DNA of 64,000 nucleotides from Gottfriedia solisilvae (GTDB lineage: Bacteria > Bacillota > Bacilli > Bacillales > Bacillaceae_G): contig NZ_NETJ01000005.1 of the NCBI RefSeq assembly GCF_002128405.1, positions 248,001 to 312,000 on the forward strand, read 5' to 3'. Positions 53,292-62,234 of the stretch are shown here, in pieces. A program made the position numbers and the translations under genes. The notes beneath the pieces are model-generated. The model did not search any database. It worked only from the letters and a program-made list of their open reading frames with translations, and was not told where the DNA came from. Positions within the stretch are counted from its first letter, which is position 1; each line of letters begins with the position of its first letter.

Positions 53292-53306
53292 TGAAATGAA
53301 ATTTCA
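53292..53306. promoter_or_regulatory. RpiR/MurR operator O3 at murQ2
   Basis: TGAAATGAAATTTCA is a perfect palindrome just after the expected start site. The centres of O1, O2 and O3 are at 53231, 53265 and 53299, exactly 34 bp apart. Confidence 0.75.
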
Positions 53307-53330
53307 TTTTCTTGAAAGAAAGGTGATTTG

Positions 53331-54221
53331 ATGTTAGAGAATTTATCAACTGAGAAAAGGAATCATAAGACATCTAATTTAGATGAGATGACAACAAAAC
53401 AAATTCTTACTGCAATGAATGAGGAAGATCATAGTGTACCAACGGCTGTAAGAAATGAAATAGAAAATATTGAAAGTCTTGTTTTAAAAGTAATCGAATC
53501 TTTTAAAAAAGGAGGAAGATTAATTTATATCGGAGCTGGAACAAGTGGCCGATTAGGTATATTGGATGCTGTTGAATGTCCACCAACATTTGGAACAGAT
53601 ACAGAAATGGTTCAAGGATTAATTGCAGGTGGTTTGAAAGCGTTCACGGTTGCTGTCGAAGGTGCAGAGGATCGCGAAGACTTCGCTGTAAATGATCTTA
53701 AAGAGATTTCCTTAGATGATAAAGATATCGTTATTGGAATTGCAGCAAGTGGTAGGACACCATATGTAATTGGTGGTTTAAAGTATGCAAAAGAAGTTGG
53801 AGCAAGTACAGGTAGTGTAGCTTGTAATAAAAATTCAGAAATTAGTAAATTTGCAGAAGTTAGCATTGAAGTAGTGCCTGGTCCTGAAATTTTAACAGGA
53901 TCAACACGATTAAAAGCGGGAACTTCACAAAAATTAGTGTTAAATATGATTTCTACTGCTTCAATGATTGGGATTGGTAAAGTATATAAAAACCTAATGG
54001 TTGATATGCAATCAACAAATATTAAACTAATTGAACGTTCAAAGCGAATTATTATGGAAGCTACAGATGTCGATTATGAAACTGCATCCAAATACTATGA
54101 ACAAGCAAATAAAAATGTGAAAGCTGCAATCGTTATGATTTTAGTTCAATGTAATTATGACGATGCTTTAGATAAATTAAATGAAGCAGATGGTTTTGTA
54201 CGAAAAACTTTAACGGTTTAG
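53331..54221 (+). CDS. murQ: N-acetylmuramic acid 6-phosphate etherase, paralogue 2
   Basis: A 296-residue SIS-domain etherase. YIGAGTSGRLGILDAVECPP and LTGSTRLKAGTSQK are intact, and Glu82 matches a catalytic glutamate. It turns MurNAc-6P into GlcNAc-6P and D-lactate. ATG at 53331 is better spaced from AAAGGTG than the in-frame TTG at 53328. It is the first gene of murQ-murP, behind three phased operators. It is clearly related to the copy at 18206. Confidence 0.95.
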   Translation: MLENLSTEKRNHKTSNLDEMTTKQILTAMNEEDHSVPTAVRNEIENIESLVLKVIESFKKGGRLIYIGAGTSGRLGILDAVECPPTFGTDTEMVQGLIAGGLKAFTVAVEGAEDREDFAVNDLKEISLDDKDIVIGIAASGRTPYVIGGLKYAKEVGASTGSVACNKNSEISKFAEVSIEVVPGPEILTGSTRLKAGTSQKLVLNMISTASMIGIGKVYKNLMVDMQSTNIKLIERSKRIIMEATDVDYETASKYYEQANKNVKAAIVMILVQCNYDDALDKLNEADGFVRKTLTV

Positions 54222-54255
54222 TAAATAGAAAAATAAAGAAACTGGAGGGGAACTT

Positions 54256-55623
54256 ATGAACAAAGAACAACGTTTAGCTAAAGAAATAGCTGAGCAAATC
54301 GGTGGTAAAGATAATATTAAAAGTGTTGCTCATTGTATGACTCGTTTAAGATTAACACTTAGGGACGACCAAAAAGTAAATATCCCATTACTTAAGAAGA
54401 TTAATGGCGTAATGGGTGTAATTGAGGATGATACTTTACAAATTGTAGTCGGTCCTGGAACTGTAAATAAAGTTGCGGATGAAATGAGTAAAGAGACCGG
54501 TTTGAAAATTGGAGAAGTTGCTGAAGACAATAAGTTCGATGGACTTGCTGAACAGAAAAAATCAGAAATTAATGGTAAAAATAATACACCAATTAAAAAT
54601 ATACTACGTAAAATTGGAAGCATTTTCATTCCACTAATTCCAGGTTTAATAGCTTCTGGGATCATCAATGGAATTGCAAACTTTGCTAAAAATGCAGGAG
54701 TTGATCCAACTCAAACTTGGATGCAGATCCTTTTATTGATTGGTAGTGGTATCTTTGCATATTTAGGTATTTTAGTCGGTCTAAATACTGCAAAGGAATT
54801 TGGTGGTACACCAGTACTTGGTGCAATCGCTGGGATATTAATTATTAATCCAGGTCTAGCTGAAATTAAAATATTTGGTGAAGCATTAATTCCTGGGCGA
54901 GGCGGTTTGTTTGCTGTCATGTTTGCAGCATGGCTAATGACGGTTATTGAAAAGCGTGTTCGTAAAATTGTACCAAATGCAATTGATATTATTGTAACAC
55001 CTTTAATTACAATTTTAATTGTTGGATTATTAACTTTATATGCAATTCAACCAGTAGCAGGTATTTTATCAGATGGCATTACAAGTGGCATTAACAGTGT
55101 TTTAGATATTGGTGGACCTTTAGCAGGAGCTGTGTTGGCAGGAACATTCTTACCATTAGTAATGGTTGGCCTACATCATGGTTTAACACCGATTCATATG
55201 GAATTTATTAATACAATGGGTGTAACTCCGATTCTTCCTATTTTAGCGATGGCTGGTGCTGGTCAAGTAGGTGCAGCAATAGCGATTTTTGTGAAAACAA
55301 AAAATAAAAATTTAAAAAATGTGATAAAAGGTGCGTTGCCAGTTGGATTTTTAGGAATCGGCGAGCCACTACTATATGGGGTAACATTACCATTAGGAAG
55401 ACCATTCTTAACTGCTTGTCTTGGTGCAGCAGTTGGTGGAGCATTCCAGGCTGTAATGAAAACAGCTTCAGTAGGTATAGGTGTATCAGGATTATCATTA
55501 CTTCCATTAATTGCAGATAATAAATATATCTTATACTTTATTGGAATTGTTATTGCATACACTTTTGGTTTCATTTTCACATACTTGTTCGGTTTCAAAG
55601 AAGAAATGGCAGATAACTTGTAA
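54256..55623 (+). CDS. murP: MurNAc-type PTS IIBC permease MurP
   Basis: A 455-residue membrane protein of the glucose/sucrose PTS superfamily. An N-terminal IIB domain (about 1-85) has Cys27 in HCMTRLRL as the phosphorylated residue. A IIC domain with about ten helices follows, with GLHHGLTPIHMEFIN and GIGEPLLYGVTLPLGRPF. There is no IIA domain, as in other MurP proteins, which borrow the glucose IIA. It imports and phosphorylates MurNAc or MurNAc-GlcNAc. It starts after GGAGGGG, 34 bases behind murQ2. Confidence 0.92.
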   Translation: MNKEQRLAKEIAEQIGGKDNIKSVAHCMTRLRLTLRDDQKVNIPLLKKINGVMGVIEDDTLQIVVGPGTVNKVADEMSKETGLKIGEVAEDNKFDGLAEQKKSEINGKNNTPIKNILRKIGSIFIPLIPGLIASGIINGIANFAKNAGVDPTQTWMQILLLIGSGIFAYLGILVGLNTAKEFGGTPVLGAIAGILIINPGLAEIKIFGEALIPGRGGLFAVMFAAWLMTVIEKRVRKIVPNAIDIIVTPLITILIVGLLTLYAIQPVAGILSDGITSGINSVLDIGGPLAGAVLAGTFLPLVMVGLHHGLTPIHMEFINTMGVTPILPILAMAGAGQVGAAIAIFVKTKNKNLKNVIKGALPVGFLGIGEPLLYGVTLPLGRPFLTACLGAAVGGAFQAVMKTASVGIGVSGLSLLPLIADNKYILYFIGIVIAYTFGFIFTYLFGFKEEMADNL

Positions 55624-55659
55624 CAAAAAAAGGAGGTTTTTCGAAACCTCCTTTTTTTA
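55624..55659 (+). terminator. Terminator between murP and mupG
   Basis: AAAAAGGAGGTTT and AAACCTCCTTTTT form a strong stem with a TTCG loop and a T-run. It should limit read-through into mupG, only 20 bases later. Confidence 0.92.
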
Positions 55660-55678
55660 ATAGAAAGGAAGATGACCT

Positions 55679-56767
55679 ATGCTTGGAATTTCAATCTATT
55701 TATCGAAAGAACATATAGAAAAGAATCTTCAATTGATCCAGTCAGCAAAAGCAAGTGGATTTCAATCTATTTTCACTTCGCTTCATATTCCAGAAGACGA
55801 CCCTTCAACTTATAAAGAGCTTTTACAACTACTTGGTCAACAAGCTAAGGATCATCAAATGGAACTAATTGCAGATATTTCTCCTAAATCCTTATCGTAC
55901 TTAGGTTTAAACTACTCCTCTGTTACAGAACTTGTCAATTGGGGCGTTGCTGGTTTAAGAGTTGATTACGGTTTATCAGAAAAACAAATTTCGGAGCTTT
56001 CTAATAAAATGAAAGTAGCATTAAATGCTAGTACTATTACCGAGGAATTTTTAGAGACATTACTACAAAATGATTTGTGTACGGAAAATGTGGAAGCGTG
56101 GCATAATTTTTATCCTAGACCAGAAACAGGATTGTCAAAGCGTTATCTAATAGAGAAAAACCGTTGGTTAAAAAAATGTGGTATTACAACTATGGCTTTT
56201 ATTCCTGGTGATGGTGAAAAAAGAGGTCCTCTTTATAAAGGCTTACCAACATTGGAGAAACATCGTGAAATGATCCAACTACATGCCTATTTGGAATTAA
56301 TTAAATCTTGCTATGTCGATAAAGTCCTCGTTGGAGATATAAGTTTAACGAAAGAAACAATGGAAAACCTAGCTTTAGCAAAGGATTATATTCCGTTACG
56401 TTATAAACCTGATCTATCAGATCAAACATTTCTAAAAAGTATAGAGGAAATTCACACGAACCGAGAAGACCCAGCTAGAGACGTAATTCGATCAATGGAA
56501 TCTAGATTGTACGGTAGATTTGGTCATGTAAAATTATTGCCTAACAATACAATTGACCGAGTACGAGGATCAATAACGATCGACAATGAACTTTATGGTA
56601 GATATGCTGGTGAAATGCAAATTGCACTTACCAATTTACCGAGCGATCCGAAAGTTAATGTAGTGGGTAAAATCATAGACGAGGATTTACAATTATTATC
56701 TTATATTAGAGCCGGTAGTAATTTTAAATTAATACCTGTAAAAGACAAGCAGTTACAAACTGTTTAA
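55679..56767 (+). CDS. mupG: MupG 6-phospho-N-acetylmuramidase (DUF871), paralogue 2
   Basis: A 362-residue DUF871 protein that in S. aureus cleaves MurNAc-6P-GlcNAc delivered by MurP. LGISIYLSKEHIEK at the start, AWHNFYPRPETGLSKRYL in the middle and TIDNELYGRYAGEMQIAL near the end match the paralogue at 11964. It starts with ATG after AAAGGAAG, but a terminator separates it from murP, and no promoter was found in the 55-base gap. Expression would then depend on read-through. Confidence 0.9.
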   Translation: MLGISIYLSKEHIEKNLQLIQSAKASGFQSIFTSLHIPEDDPSTYKELLQLLGQQAKDHQMELIADISPKSLSYLGLNYSSVTELVNWGVAGLRVDYGLSEKQISELSNKMKVALNASTITEEFLETLLQNDLCTENVEAWHNFYPRPETGLSKRYLIEKNRWLKKCGITTMAFIPGDGEKRGPLYKGLPTLEKHREMIQLHAYLELIKSCYVDKVLVGDISLTKETMENLALAKDYIPLRYKPDLSDQTFLKSIEEIHTNREDPARDVIRSMESRLYGRFGHVKLLPNNTIDRVRGSITIDNELYGRYAGEMQIALTNLPSDPKVNVVGKIIDEDLQLLSYIRAGSNFKLIPVKDKQLQTV

Positions 56768-56788
56768 AAGTATAATTCTTTTCTATCT

Positions 56789-56821
56789 CAAAAAGCGTGT
56801 TTAATGAACACGCTTTTTTTT
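56789..56821 (+). terminator. Terminator of mupG2
   Basis: AAAAGCGTGTT and AACACGCTTTT form an 11-bp stem followed by T. Confidence 0.92.
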
Positions 56822-56899
56822 CTTTCCTCTTTGATAGTTTCTTAAAAACCTTTATGATTTAAAGAGAGAGATTTTAAGAAATTGGATGGTAGGAAATAA

Positions 56900-57499
56900 A
56901 TGAAAGAAAAGTATTATGATGAATTACTAAATATTAAAACTGAAGGCGAGCAAGTTGGGTTTAATGAATCTTTGCATTATCATCGTTATGAACCTACGCC
57001 TTATGTTGCGCTAGAAATCTTATTCAAACAGTATGAACTAAAGAGCACCGATCGCATTGTTGATTTCGGTTGTGGAAAGGGACGATTAAATTTTTATATT
57101 CATTACTTATTCAATTCGTCAGTTATTGGGATCGAAATGAATGAGACATTTTATTTGGAGGCAATCCAAAATAAGAAACGTTATGTAAAGAAAGATGATG
57201 AGAAAATTCAGTTCTATCATTGTTTGGCAGAGAATTATGAAATACAACCTCTAGAAAATCATTTTTACTTTTTTAATCCTTTTTCCATACAAATTTTCAT
57301 GAAAATTATTAAAAATATATTGTTATCAGTAGAGAAGCAAAGAAGAGAAATTGAAGTAGTGTTATATTATGTCTCTGATGAATATATTTATTTTTTAGAA
57401 TACCAGACTGCGTTTGAATTGAAGAAAGAAATAATTATTCCGGGATTATATGAACGCAATCAAAATGAAAGGTTTTTGGTTTATCACTTAGTATATTAG
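56900..57499 (+). CDS. Class I SAM-dependent methyltransferase
   Basis: A 199-residue protein with the Rossmann motif I VDFGCGKGRLNFYI (about 55-68) and IGIEMNETF for motif II. The substrate is unknown. HYHRYEPTPYVALEILF at the start occurs in uncharacterised Bacillus methyltransferases. It starts with ATG after TAGGAAA. Confidence 0.82.
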   Translation: MKEKYYDELLNIKTEGEQVGFNESLHYHRYEPTPYVALEILFKQYELKSTDRIVDFGCGKGRLNFYIHYLFNSSVIGIEMNETFYLEAIQNKKRYVKKDDEKIQFYHCLAENYEIQPLENHFYFFNPFSIQIFMKIIKNILLSVEKQRREIEVVLYYVSDEYIYFLEYQTAFELKKEIIIPGLYERNQNERFLVYHLVY

Positions 57500-57588
57500 T
57501 TGTTTGAATGCAAGGAATTCGTAATCAAATTGGAGAATCGTATATGTAGGAAAGAATTAGTTTCCCCAAGATGAAAGGGAGAGTTACT

Positions 57589-58686
57589 ATGACTGAAAAG
57601 AATGCATTTTTAGAAGCTTTTAAACGTACAAAATACCAATTAGTTGGACATGGACCGAGAAATTTTCAGGTGTTAAAAGAGGCGCTAAGTAGTTATGACG
57701 AAGATTACGAAAGCGATGTATATGGAAATGGTAAAGTCATTGAAGATTTTCAGGAAAAGATGGCTACCTATTTAGGGAAAGATGCAGCGGTATTTTTTCC
57801 GAGTGGTACGATGGCTCAGCAAATAGCGTTAAGAATATGGTGTGATCGAAATGGGATACATAAAGTTGCGTATCATCCACTGAGTCACTTGGAGATACAT
57901 GAGGAAGATGGATTAAAAGAATTACATCGCATTGAGCCGATATTATTGGCGGATAAAAATAGGCTAATTGAGTTAGAGGATGTTTTATCATTAGAAGAAG
58001 ATATTTCATGCTTACTAATTGAATTACCTCAACGCGAAATTGGTGGGCAATTGCCAGATTTTGAAGTATTAGAATCGATCTCTACATATTGTCGTGAGAA
58101 AGGAATTAAGCTGCAATTAGATGGCGCAAGACTGTTTGAAATTCTGCCATACTATCAAAAGACAGCAGCTGAAGTTTGTCAGTTGTTTGATAGTGTTTAT
58201 GTGTCTTTTTATAAAGGAATTGGTGGACTAGCAGGGGCTATACTTGCTGGAGATCAGGACTTTATTGAAGAGTCTAAGATTTGGAAAAGACGCCATGGAG
58301 GCGATTTAATCAGTTTGTATCCGTATATCATTACTGCTGATTATTATTTCGACAAGCGAATTCATAAAATGGCTACTTACTATGAAAATGCAATTGAGCT
58401 TGCTAGGTTATTTAATGAATGTAAAGCTACGTCAACTTTACCCTCGATTCCTGTGTCTAATATGTTCCATGTACATTTTGAAGCGCCAATCGAAAATGTG
58501 AAATCAATATTAATTGACGTTTATGAGGAAACTAATATTGGAATAACAGGTAATCTAAGACCGATTGACGAAAATAGCTGTTATTGTGAGATCAGTCTTG
58601 GAGATCAATTTAGTAAGGTACCAAAAGAAACAATAAGTAATGTATTCCAAATTTTAAATGATAAATTAAGTGGAATAGTTAAATAA
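57589..58686 (+). CDS. Threonine aldolase-like PLP enzyme (beta-eliminating lyase family)
   Basis: A 365-residue fold-type I PLP enzyme. FFPSGTMAQQIALRIW binds the cofactor phosphate, QLDGARLFEILPYYQ holds the aspartate for the pyridine nitrogen, and the lysine in VYVSFYKGIGGLAG is the Schiff-base residue. Low-specificity L-threonine aldolases of this family split threonine to glycine and acetaldehyde. ATG at 57589 follows AAAGGGAGAG by 6 nt; the upstream ATG at 57571 has no site. The VOC gene starts 30 bases downstream. Confidence 0.85.
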   Translation: MTEKNAFLEAFKRTKYQLVGHGPRNFQVLKEALSSYDEDYESDVYGNGKVIEDFQEKMATYLGKDAAVFFPSGTMAQQIALRIWCDRNGIHKVAYHPLSHLEIHEEDGLKELHRIEPILLADKNRLIELEDVLSLEEDISCLLIELPQREIGGQLPDFEVLESISTYCREKGIKLQLDGARLFEILPYYQKTAAEVCQLFDSVYVSFYKGIGGLAGAILAGDQDFIEESKIWKRRHGGDLISLYPYIITADYYFDKRIHKMATYYENAIELARLFNECKATSTLPSIPVSNMFHVHFEAPIENVKSILIDVYEETNIGITGNLRPIDENSCYCEISLGDQFSKVPKETISNVFQILNDKLSGIVK

Positions 58687-58716
58687 AAACTAAAAATAGA
58701 GGAGTATGAGTTTTCT

Positions 58717-59115
58717 ATGCAAAAAATTACGACTTTCTTAATGTTTGAAGGTAAAGCTGAAGAAGCAATGAATTATTATATGTCATTATTTAATAATTCA
58801 GAAGTAGTCAATATTACTCACTATGGAGCAGATATGGGCGAGTTTGAAGGAAAAGTTATTCATGCTACATTTACACTAAATGGTCAACAGTTTATGTGTA
58901 TTGATAGTACAGTAAAGCATAAATTTACCTTCACACCTTCTGTATCACTTTATGTAACTTGTGAATCTGAAGAGGAATTAGACAATGCATTTGAAAAATT
59001 AAGCCAAGATGGCGAGGTATTAATGCCTTTAGGTGCGTATCCATTTAGCGAGAAATTTGCATGGGTAAATGATCAATTTGGAGTGTCTTGGCAATTGAGC
59101 TTGGGAAAAAAATAA
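58717..59115 (+). CDS. VOC-fold protein, PhnB-like, second copy
   Basis: A 132-residue vicinal-oxygen-chelate protein. TTFLMFEGKAEEAMNYYMSL at the start and NDQFGVSWQL at the end are the marks of the PhnB-like group. The reaction is not known. It starts with ATG after GAGGAG, 30 bases behind the threonine-aldolase-like gene, so they are probably co-transcribed. Confidence 0.85.
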   Translation: MQKITTFLMFEGKAEEAMNYYMSLFNNSEVVNITHYGADMGEFEGKVIHATFTLNGQQFMCIDSTVKHKFTFTPSVSLYVTCESEEELDNAFEKLSQDGEVLMPLGAYPFSEKFAWVNDQFGVSWQLSLGKK

Positions 59116-59204
59116 GTATATAAACTTTAAATAACACAGCAATTTAGTAAATGAAAATATCACATGTTAAAAACTAAATAACAATATAATTTAAAAAAGA
59201 GAAG
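59116..59204. other. AT-rich gap before repeat copy C
   Basis: No gene, promoter or terminator could be supported here. Confidence 0.35.
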
Positions 59205-59336
59205 GCGTTGATTTCCACTCCAGGATGCTCGCTTTCCATGGGGCGTGCGCTGAGCCTCCTCGTCGCATTCGCTCCTGCGGGGTCTCACCTGTCACGCATC
59301 TCCCATAGGAGTCGAGCACCTTCCGTTCCAATCATT
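59205..59336. repeat. Core-only copy C of the dispersed repeat
   Basis: About 132 bp share the core of copies A and B in the same orientation as A: GTTGATTTCCACTCCAGGAT, GCTTTCCATGGGGCGTG, GGGGTCTCACCTGTCACGCA and CTCCCATAGGAGTCGAGCAC. The AGGCTCTGTTAA ends are absent, and it carries an extra GTCGCATTCGCTCCTG stretch in the middle. It is probably an older or different variant. Confidence 0.65.
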
Positions 59337-59375
59337 ATGTGTTATTGAGTATGCTCTAGGAGAACCCATTCTAAT

Positions 59376-59423
59376 AATAATAAAAATAAGAGGACCAAAT
59401 CATATGGGCGATTGGGTCCTCTT
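59376..59423 (-). terminator. Terminator of the minus-strand gene at 59490
   Basis: On the minus strand AAGAGGACC and GGTCCTCTT pair, followed by TATTTTTATTATTATT. Confidence 0.85.
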
Positions 59424-59489
59424 AATTTATATAATTATCTGTTTACTTTAAACTCAAAACTGTTACCTTTATTTGCACTCGATTTTTGT

Positions 59490-60338
59490 TTATTTATTTT
59501 TAATTTCGTATTGTAATTGTTCTGATAGATGTGGATTACTACCTTGGATATATAGATCGACTATCAGTTGACCTTCAGGTACTTCAAATTCGGATATCGA
59601 ATAAAAGTGATAACCAACAATGTCTTGTAATAGATTAGGCTTGTTCCATTTTGGATAGTAAATAGTACTAAGTGAGTCTGACTCGAAAAATCCGAATTCA
59701 TCTTCAGCACTATTCGTAAGTGGTGCATTTTGACTAACATAACTTGCTTTGCTCATTTTAACATTGGATGAATCAAAGTTTGATGCTGTCCAATATAATT
59801 GTTTGCCAATTGTATTTAGTATAGTGTAACGATACCCATACTGTAGCTCAATTTTCATTGGAGATATATTAGTAGGGCTATAATCAAAATGATGTTCTGT
59901 AATGTATAGGAATTTATTGTTGTCTTCGTCGATAAGTTTTAAGTTTATGCGTTCTAACTTTGTAGATGAGAAATTAAAGTTAGCGTATTTTTTTAGATAG
60001 CTTTGATATTGCGTTTTCGTAATATGTTGCTCATTGTTACCGTTTATTTTTATATATAGGTCAATTTGCTCAACAATTTTACCGTTTATTTTTCCATATT
60101 GTTGAACTTCCTCATCTGTCATACCTGAAATTGCACTTTTCGAAAAACCTAAGTTTAATAGTTTCTTTTCGTAGAGTTGCTGTTGCTTTGTAAGGCTTAC
60201 TTGATCAATCGAAAAGGTTTTTGAGTTTGTAATAATAGAAGATTGAGAGGATAAATCTATATATGTGTATAAAATATAAAGTGCAATGATTCCGGTTATT
60301 AATGTATATATTTTTATGATTTTATGTGTATTTCTCAA
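59490..60338 (-). CDS. Membrane-anchored protein of unknown function
   Basis: A 282-residue protein with one N-terminal hydrophobic segment (about 10-27), then a long polar extracytoplasmic part rich in Ser, Asn and Tyr. No family is recognised. It starts with ATG near 60338; the ribosome site GAGTAGGGA lies a few bases upstream. It is divergent from the membrane protein at 60421, with only 82 bases between them. Confidence 0.65.
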   Translation of the reverse strand: MRNTHKIIKIYTLITGIIALYILYTYIDLSSQSSIITNSKTFSIDQVSLTKQQQLYEKKLLNLGFSKSAISGMTDEEVQQYGKINGKIVEQIDLYIKINGNNEQHITKTQYQSYLKKYANFNFSSTKLERINLKLIDEDNNKFLYITEHHFDYSPTNISPMKIELQYGYRYTILNTIGKQLYWTASNFDSSNVKMSKASYVSQNAPLTNSAEDEFGFFESDSLSTIYYPKWNKPNLLQDIVGYHFYSISEFEVPEGQLIVDLYIQGSNPHLSEQLQYEIKNK

Positions 60339-60420
60339 AAAATCCCTACTCTCATCCAGATATAGTATTATACTACCAGTATGGCTCTAAAAAATCGACG
60401 TTTAATTAGTAGGAGGTTCC

Positions 60421-61023
60421 ATGGGTTTTAATCAATTGATTATTGGTTTTATTTTTATCTTTTTTAATATTAATTTGATAAATGTGAACGTATTACCTGA
60501 TTTTATAGGATATATATTCTTTTATTTAGGTGCAACTAGTCTGGTTAATTCGCTGTCTAGTGAGTACTTTACGTTTGTAAAGAATTCTAGTAGATTATTA
60601 ATTATCCTTTCAATCATAGAGTCATTTATTGACTATTCATCTATACTAAACAATGTATTAAATGATGTCCAAGCGCTACATGAAAAAATATTTGCATTGA
60701 TTTTTACCTTAACAATTACAACGTTGTATTTATTTTGTGTTTATTATTTATTTAAGGGGATTGAACATGAGGCAATTAAAATAGAAGATACTACTCTCCA
60801 AATAAAATCAAAGAAAACATTAAAATTAATGATGTTTTATAATGTGATTGGAATCATTCCGTTCTTGGGAATTTTGTTTTATGGAAATAGTGAAATAAAT
60901 ATTTCTTTTGCTGCTGGACCACTCTTCTTTATCGTTTTTCTAATTGGTATGTTCTATGTATTTGTAAAATTAATCAGATTCTTAAAGTATGCAAATTTAG
61001 TTTTATATAAAGATAACCAGTAA
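60421..61023 (+). CDS. Multi-helix membrane protein of unknown function
   Basis: A 200-residue protein with five or six hydrophobic segments, beginning MGFNQLIIGFIFIFFNINLI. The opening ILPDF/YIFFYLG-type stretch is common in unassigned Bacillus membrane proteins. No function is known. It starts with ATG after GTAGGAGG and ends at a terminator. Confidence 0.68.
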   Translation: MGFNQLIIGFIFIFFNINLINVNVLPDFIGYIFFYLGATSLVNSLSSEYFTFVKNSSRLLIILSIIESFIDYSSILNNVLNDVQALHEKIFALIFTLTITTLYLFCVYYLFKGIEHEAIKIEDTTLQIKSKKTLKLMMFYNVIGIIPFLGILFYGNSEINISFAAGPLFFIVFLIGMFYVFVKLIRFLKYANLVLYKDNQ

Positions 61024-61087
61024 AAAAGGTTACAATTCAGTCTGGATCACTTAGTTTATGTATTTTGTCTGCATATTCTACAAATTG

Positions 61088-61118
61088 AAAGGTTGCATTT
61101 TTATATGCAACCTTTTTT
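61088..61118. terminator. Bidirectional terminator before the LacI gene
   Basis: AAAGGTTGCAT and ATGCAACCTTT form an 11-bp stem with a 6-nt loop and T-run. The end of the lacI-type gene abuts it. Confidence 0.9.
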
Positions 61119-61121
61119 ATA

Positions 61122-62144
61122 TTATGAATGAATAGTAGTGACTGATTTCTGCTCTAATATTTTTGTAGGAACAATGATGGGTTCTTGCTGGTCAACTTGC
61201 TTTTTTATGATTGAAAATAGTAAGTTAGTAGCTACTTCACCTAATTTGATAATAGGGACTTCAATACCTGTCAAAGGTGGTGATAATAGTGGTGAAAAAA
61301 TGCCATTATTGTATCCTACGATGGATATATCTTTTGGGATTGAAATTCCTAGTTTAGCAGCTGTATTATATAGACCTATGATTTTTAAGTCATCTATCGC
61401 AAAAATTGCAGTTGGAAGCTCATCAGATGTTAATAATTTTTCTGAGGCATCATAAGCTTGTTCCATCGTATAACCACTATCAATGATTCGATCTGTTCTA
61501 AGTGGAATACCATTATCCATTAAACATTTTTTATATCCTTCTAAACGATCTATTGATACATGATAGTCCAATGATGAATGAAGACATGCAATATCACGAT
61601 GTCCATTGTCAATCAAATGTTGTACTAAATCATAGCTATCCTTAAAGTTGTCAGTATCAACAGAATAAATATTTTGGAAGTCTTCTTCAAGTTTTCCAAT
61701 AACGACAATCGGTATGTCATATTTGTCTAGTTCCTTAAAGAAATCCTCGTTTGCAGGCGAACTTAACATTAATATTCCCTTAATCATTCGTCCACGTATT
61801 TTAGCAATACACTTTTCTAATTCATCTTTACTATTTTTCGATGTTTGTAATATAACATCAAAATTTTCTTCCTCTGCTCTCATAGAAATAGAGTGAATAA
61901 TTTCAGAGAAGAATGTGTTCCCGGCTGTTGTTTTAGTAGAGCGGGACATGACCATTATTGCATCGAAACCTGAAGATGTAAGGGCTCTAGCTAATTTACT
62001 AGGCTGGTAATTTAATTCCTCAATAGCCTTCATCACACGCGTTCGACTTTCTTCTGAAATATTACTTTTATTATTAAGTACTCGAGATACAGTGGACTTA
62101 GACACTTTTGCTACACGAGCTATATCATAAATAGTAGGGCCCAA
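61122..62144 (-). CDS. LacI-family transcriptional repressor
   Basis: A 340-residue LacI/GalR protein. Residues 3-50 form the HTH and hinge (TIYDIARVAKVSKSTVSRVL, LNYQPSKLARAL), and the rest is a periplasmic-binding-like sugar domain with VIGKLEEDFQNIYSVDTDN and HRDIACLHSS. It begins at TTG after AGAGGAG. It is divergent from the sucrose-phosphorylase-type gene, whose promoter carries two matching operators, so it is the probable local repressor. Confidence 0.92.
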   Translation of the reverse strand: MGPTIYDIARVAKVSKSTVSRVLNNKSNISEESRTRVMKAIEELNYQPSKLARALTSSGFDAIMVMSRSTKTTAGNTFFSEIIHSISMRAEEENFDVILQTSKNSKDELEKCIAKIRGRMIKGILMLSSPANEDFFKELDKYDIPIVVIGKLEEDFQNIYSVDTDNFKDSYDLVQHLIDNGHRDIACLHSSLDYHVSIDRLEGYKKCLMDNGIPLRTDRIIDSGYTMEQAYDASEKLLTSDELPTAIFAIDDLKIIGLYNTAAKLGISIPKDISIVGYNNGIFSPLLSPPLTGIEVPIIKLGEVATNLLFSIIKKQVDQQEPIIVPTKILEQKSVTTIHS

Positions 62145-62196
62145 TTTGTATTCTCCTCTTGATATTTATTTTCCATATGTCATTGTATAATAAATG

Positions 62197-62210
62197 ATAA
62201 AACGTTTACA
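62197..62210 (-). promoter_or_regulatory. Possible cre box of the lacI gene
   Basis: ATAAAACGTTTACA fits the cre core except at its first two bases. It lies about 55 bp before the repressor start. Confidence 0.4.
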
Positions 62211-62234
62211 TTTTTACCATAAAAATGGTAAAAA
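62211..62234. promoter_or_regulatory. Perfect inverted repeat upstream of lacI
   Basis: TTTTTACCAT and ATGGTAAAAA are exact reverse complements around AAAA. It lies 67-90 bp upstream of the LacI start codon and could be an operator. The TACCAT core resembles half of the TACCA arms of the operators at 62608 and 62642. Confidence 0.45.

Noticed and set aside
55238-55598. Antisense frames within murP
   Set aside because: They mirror the low-complexity membrane helices of MurP and have no start signals.
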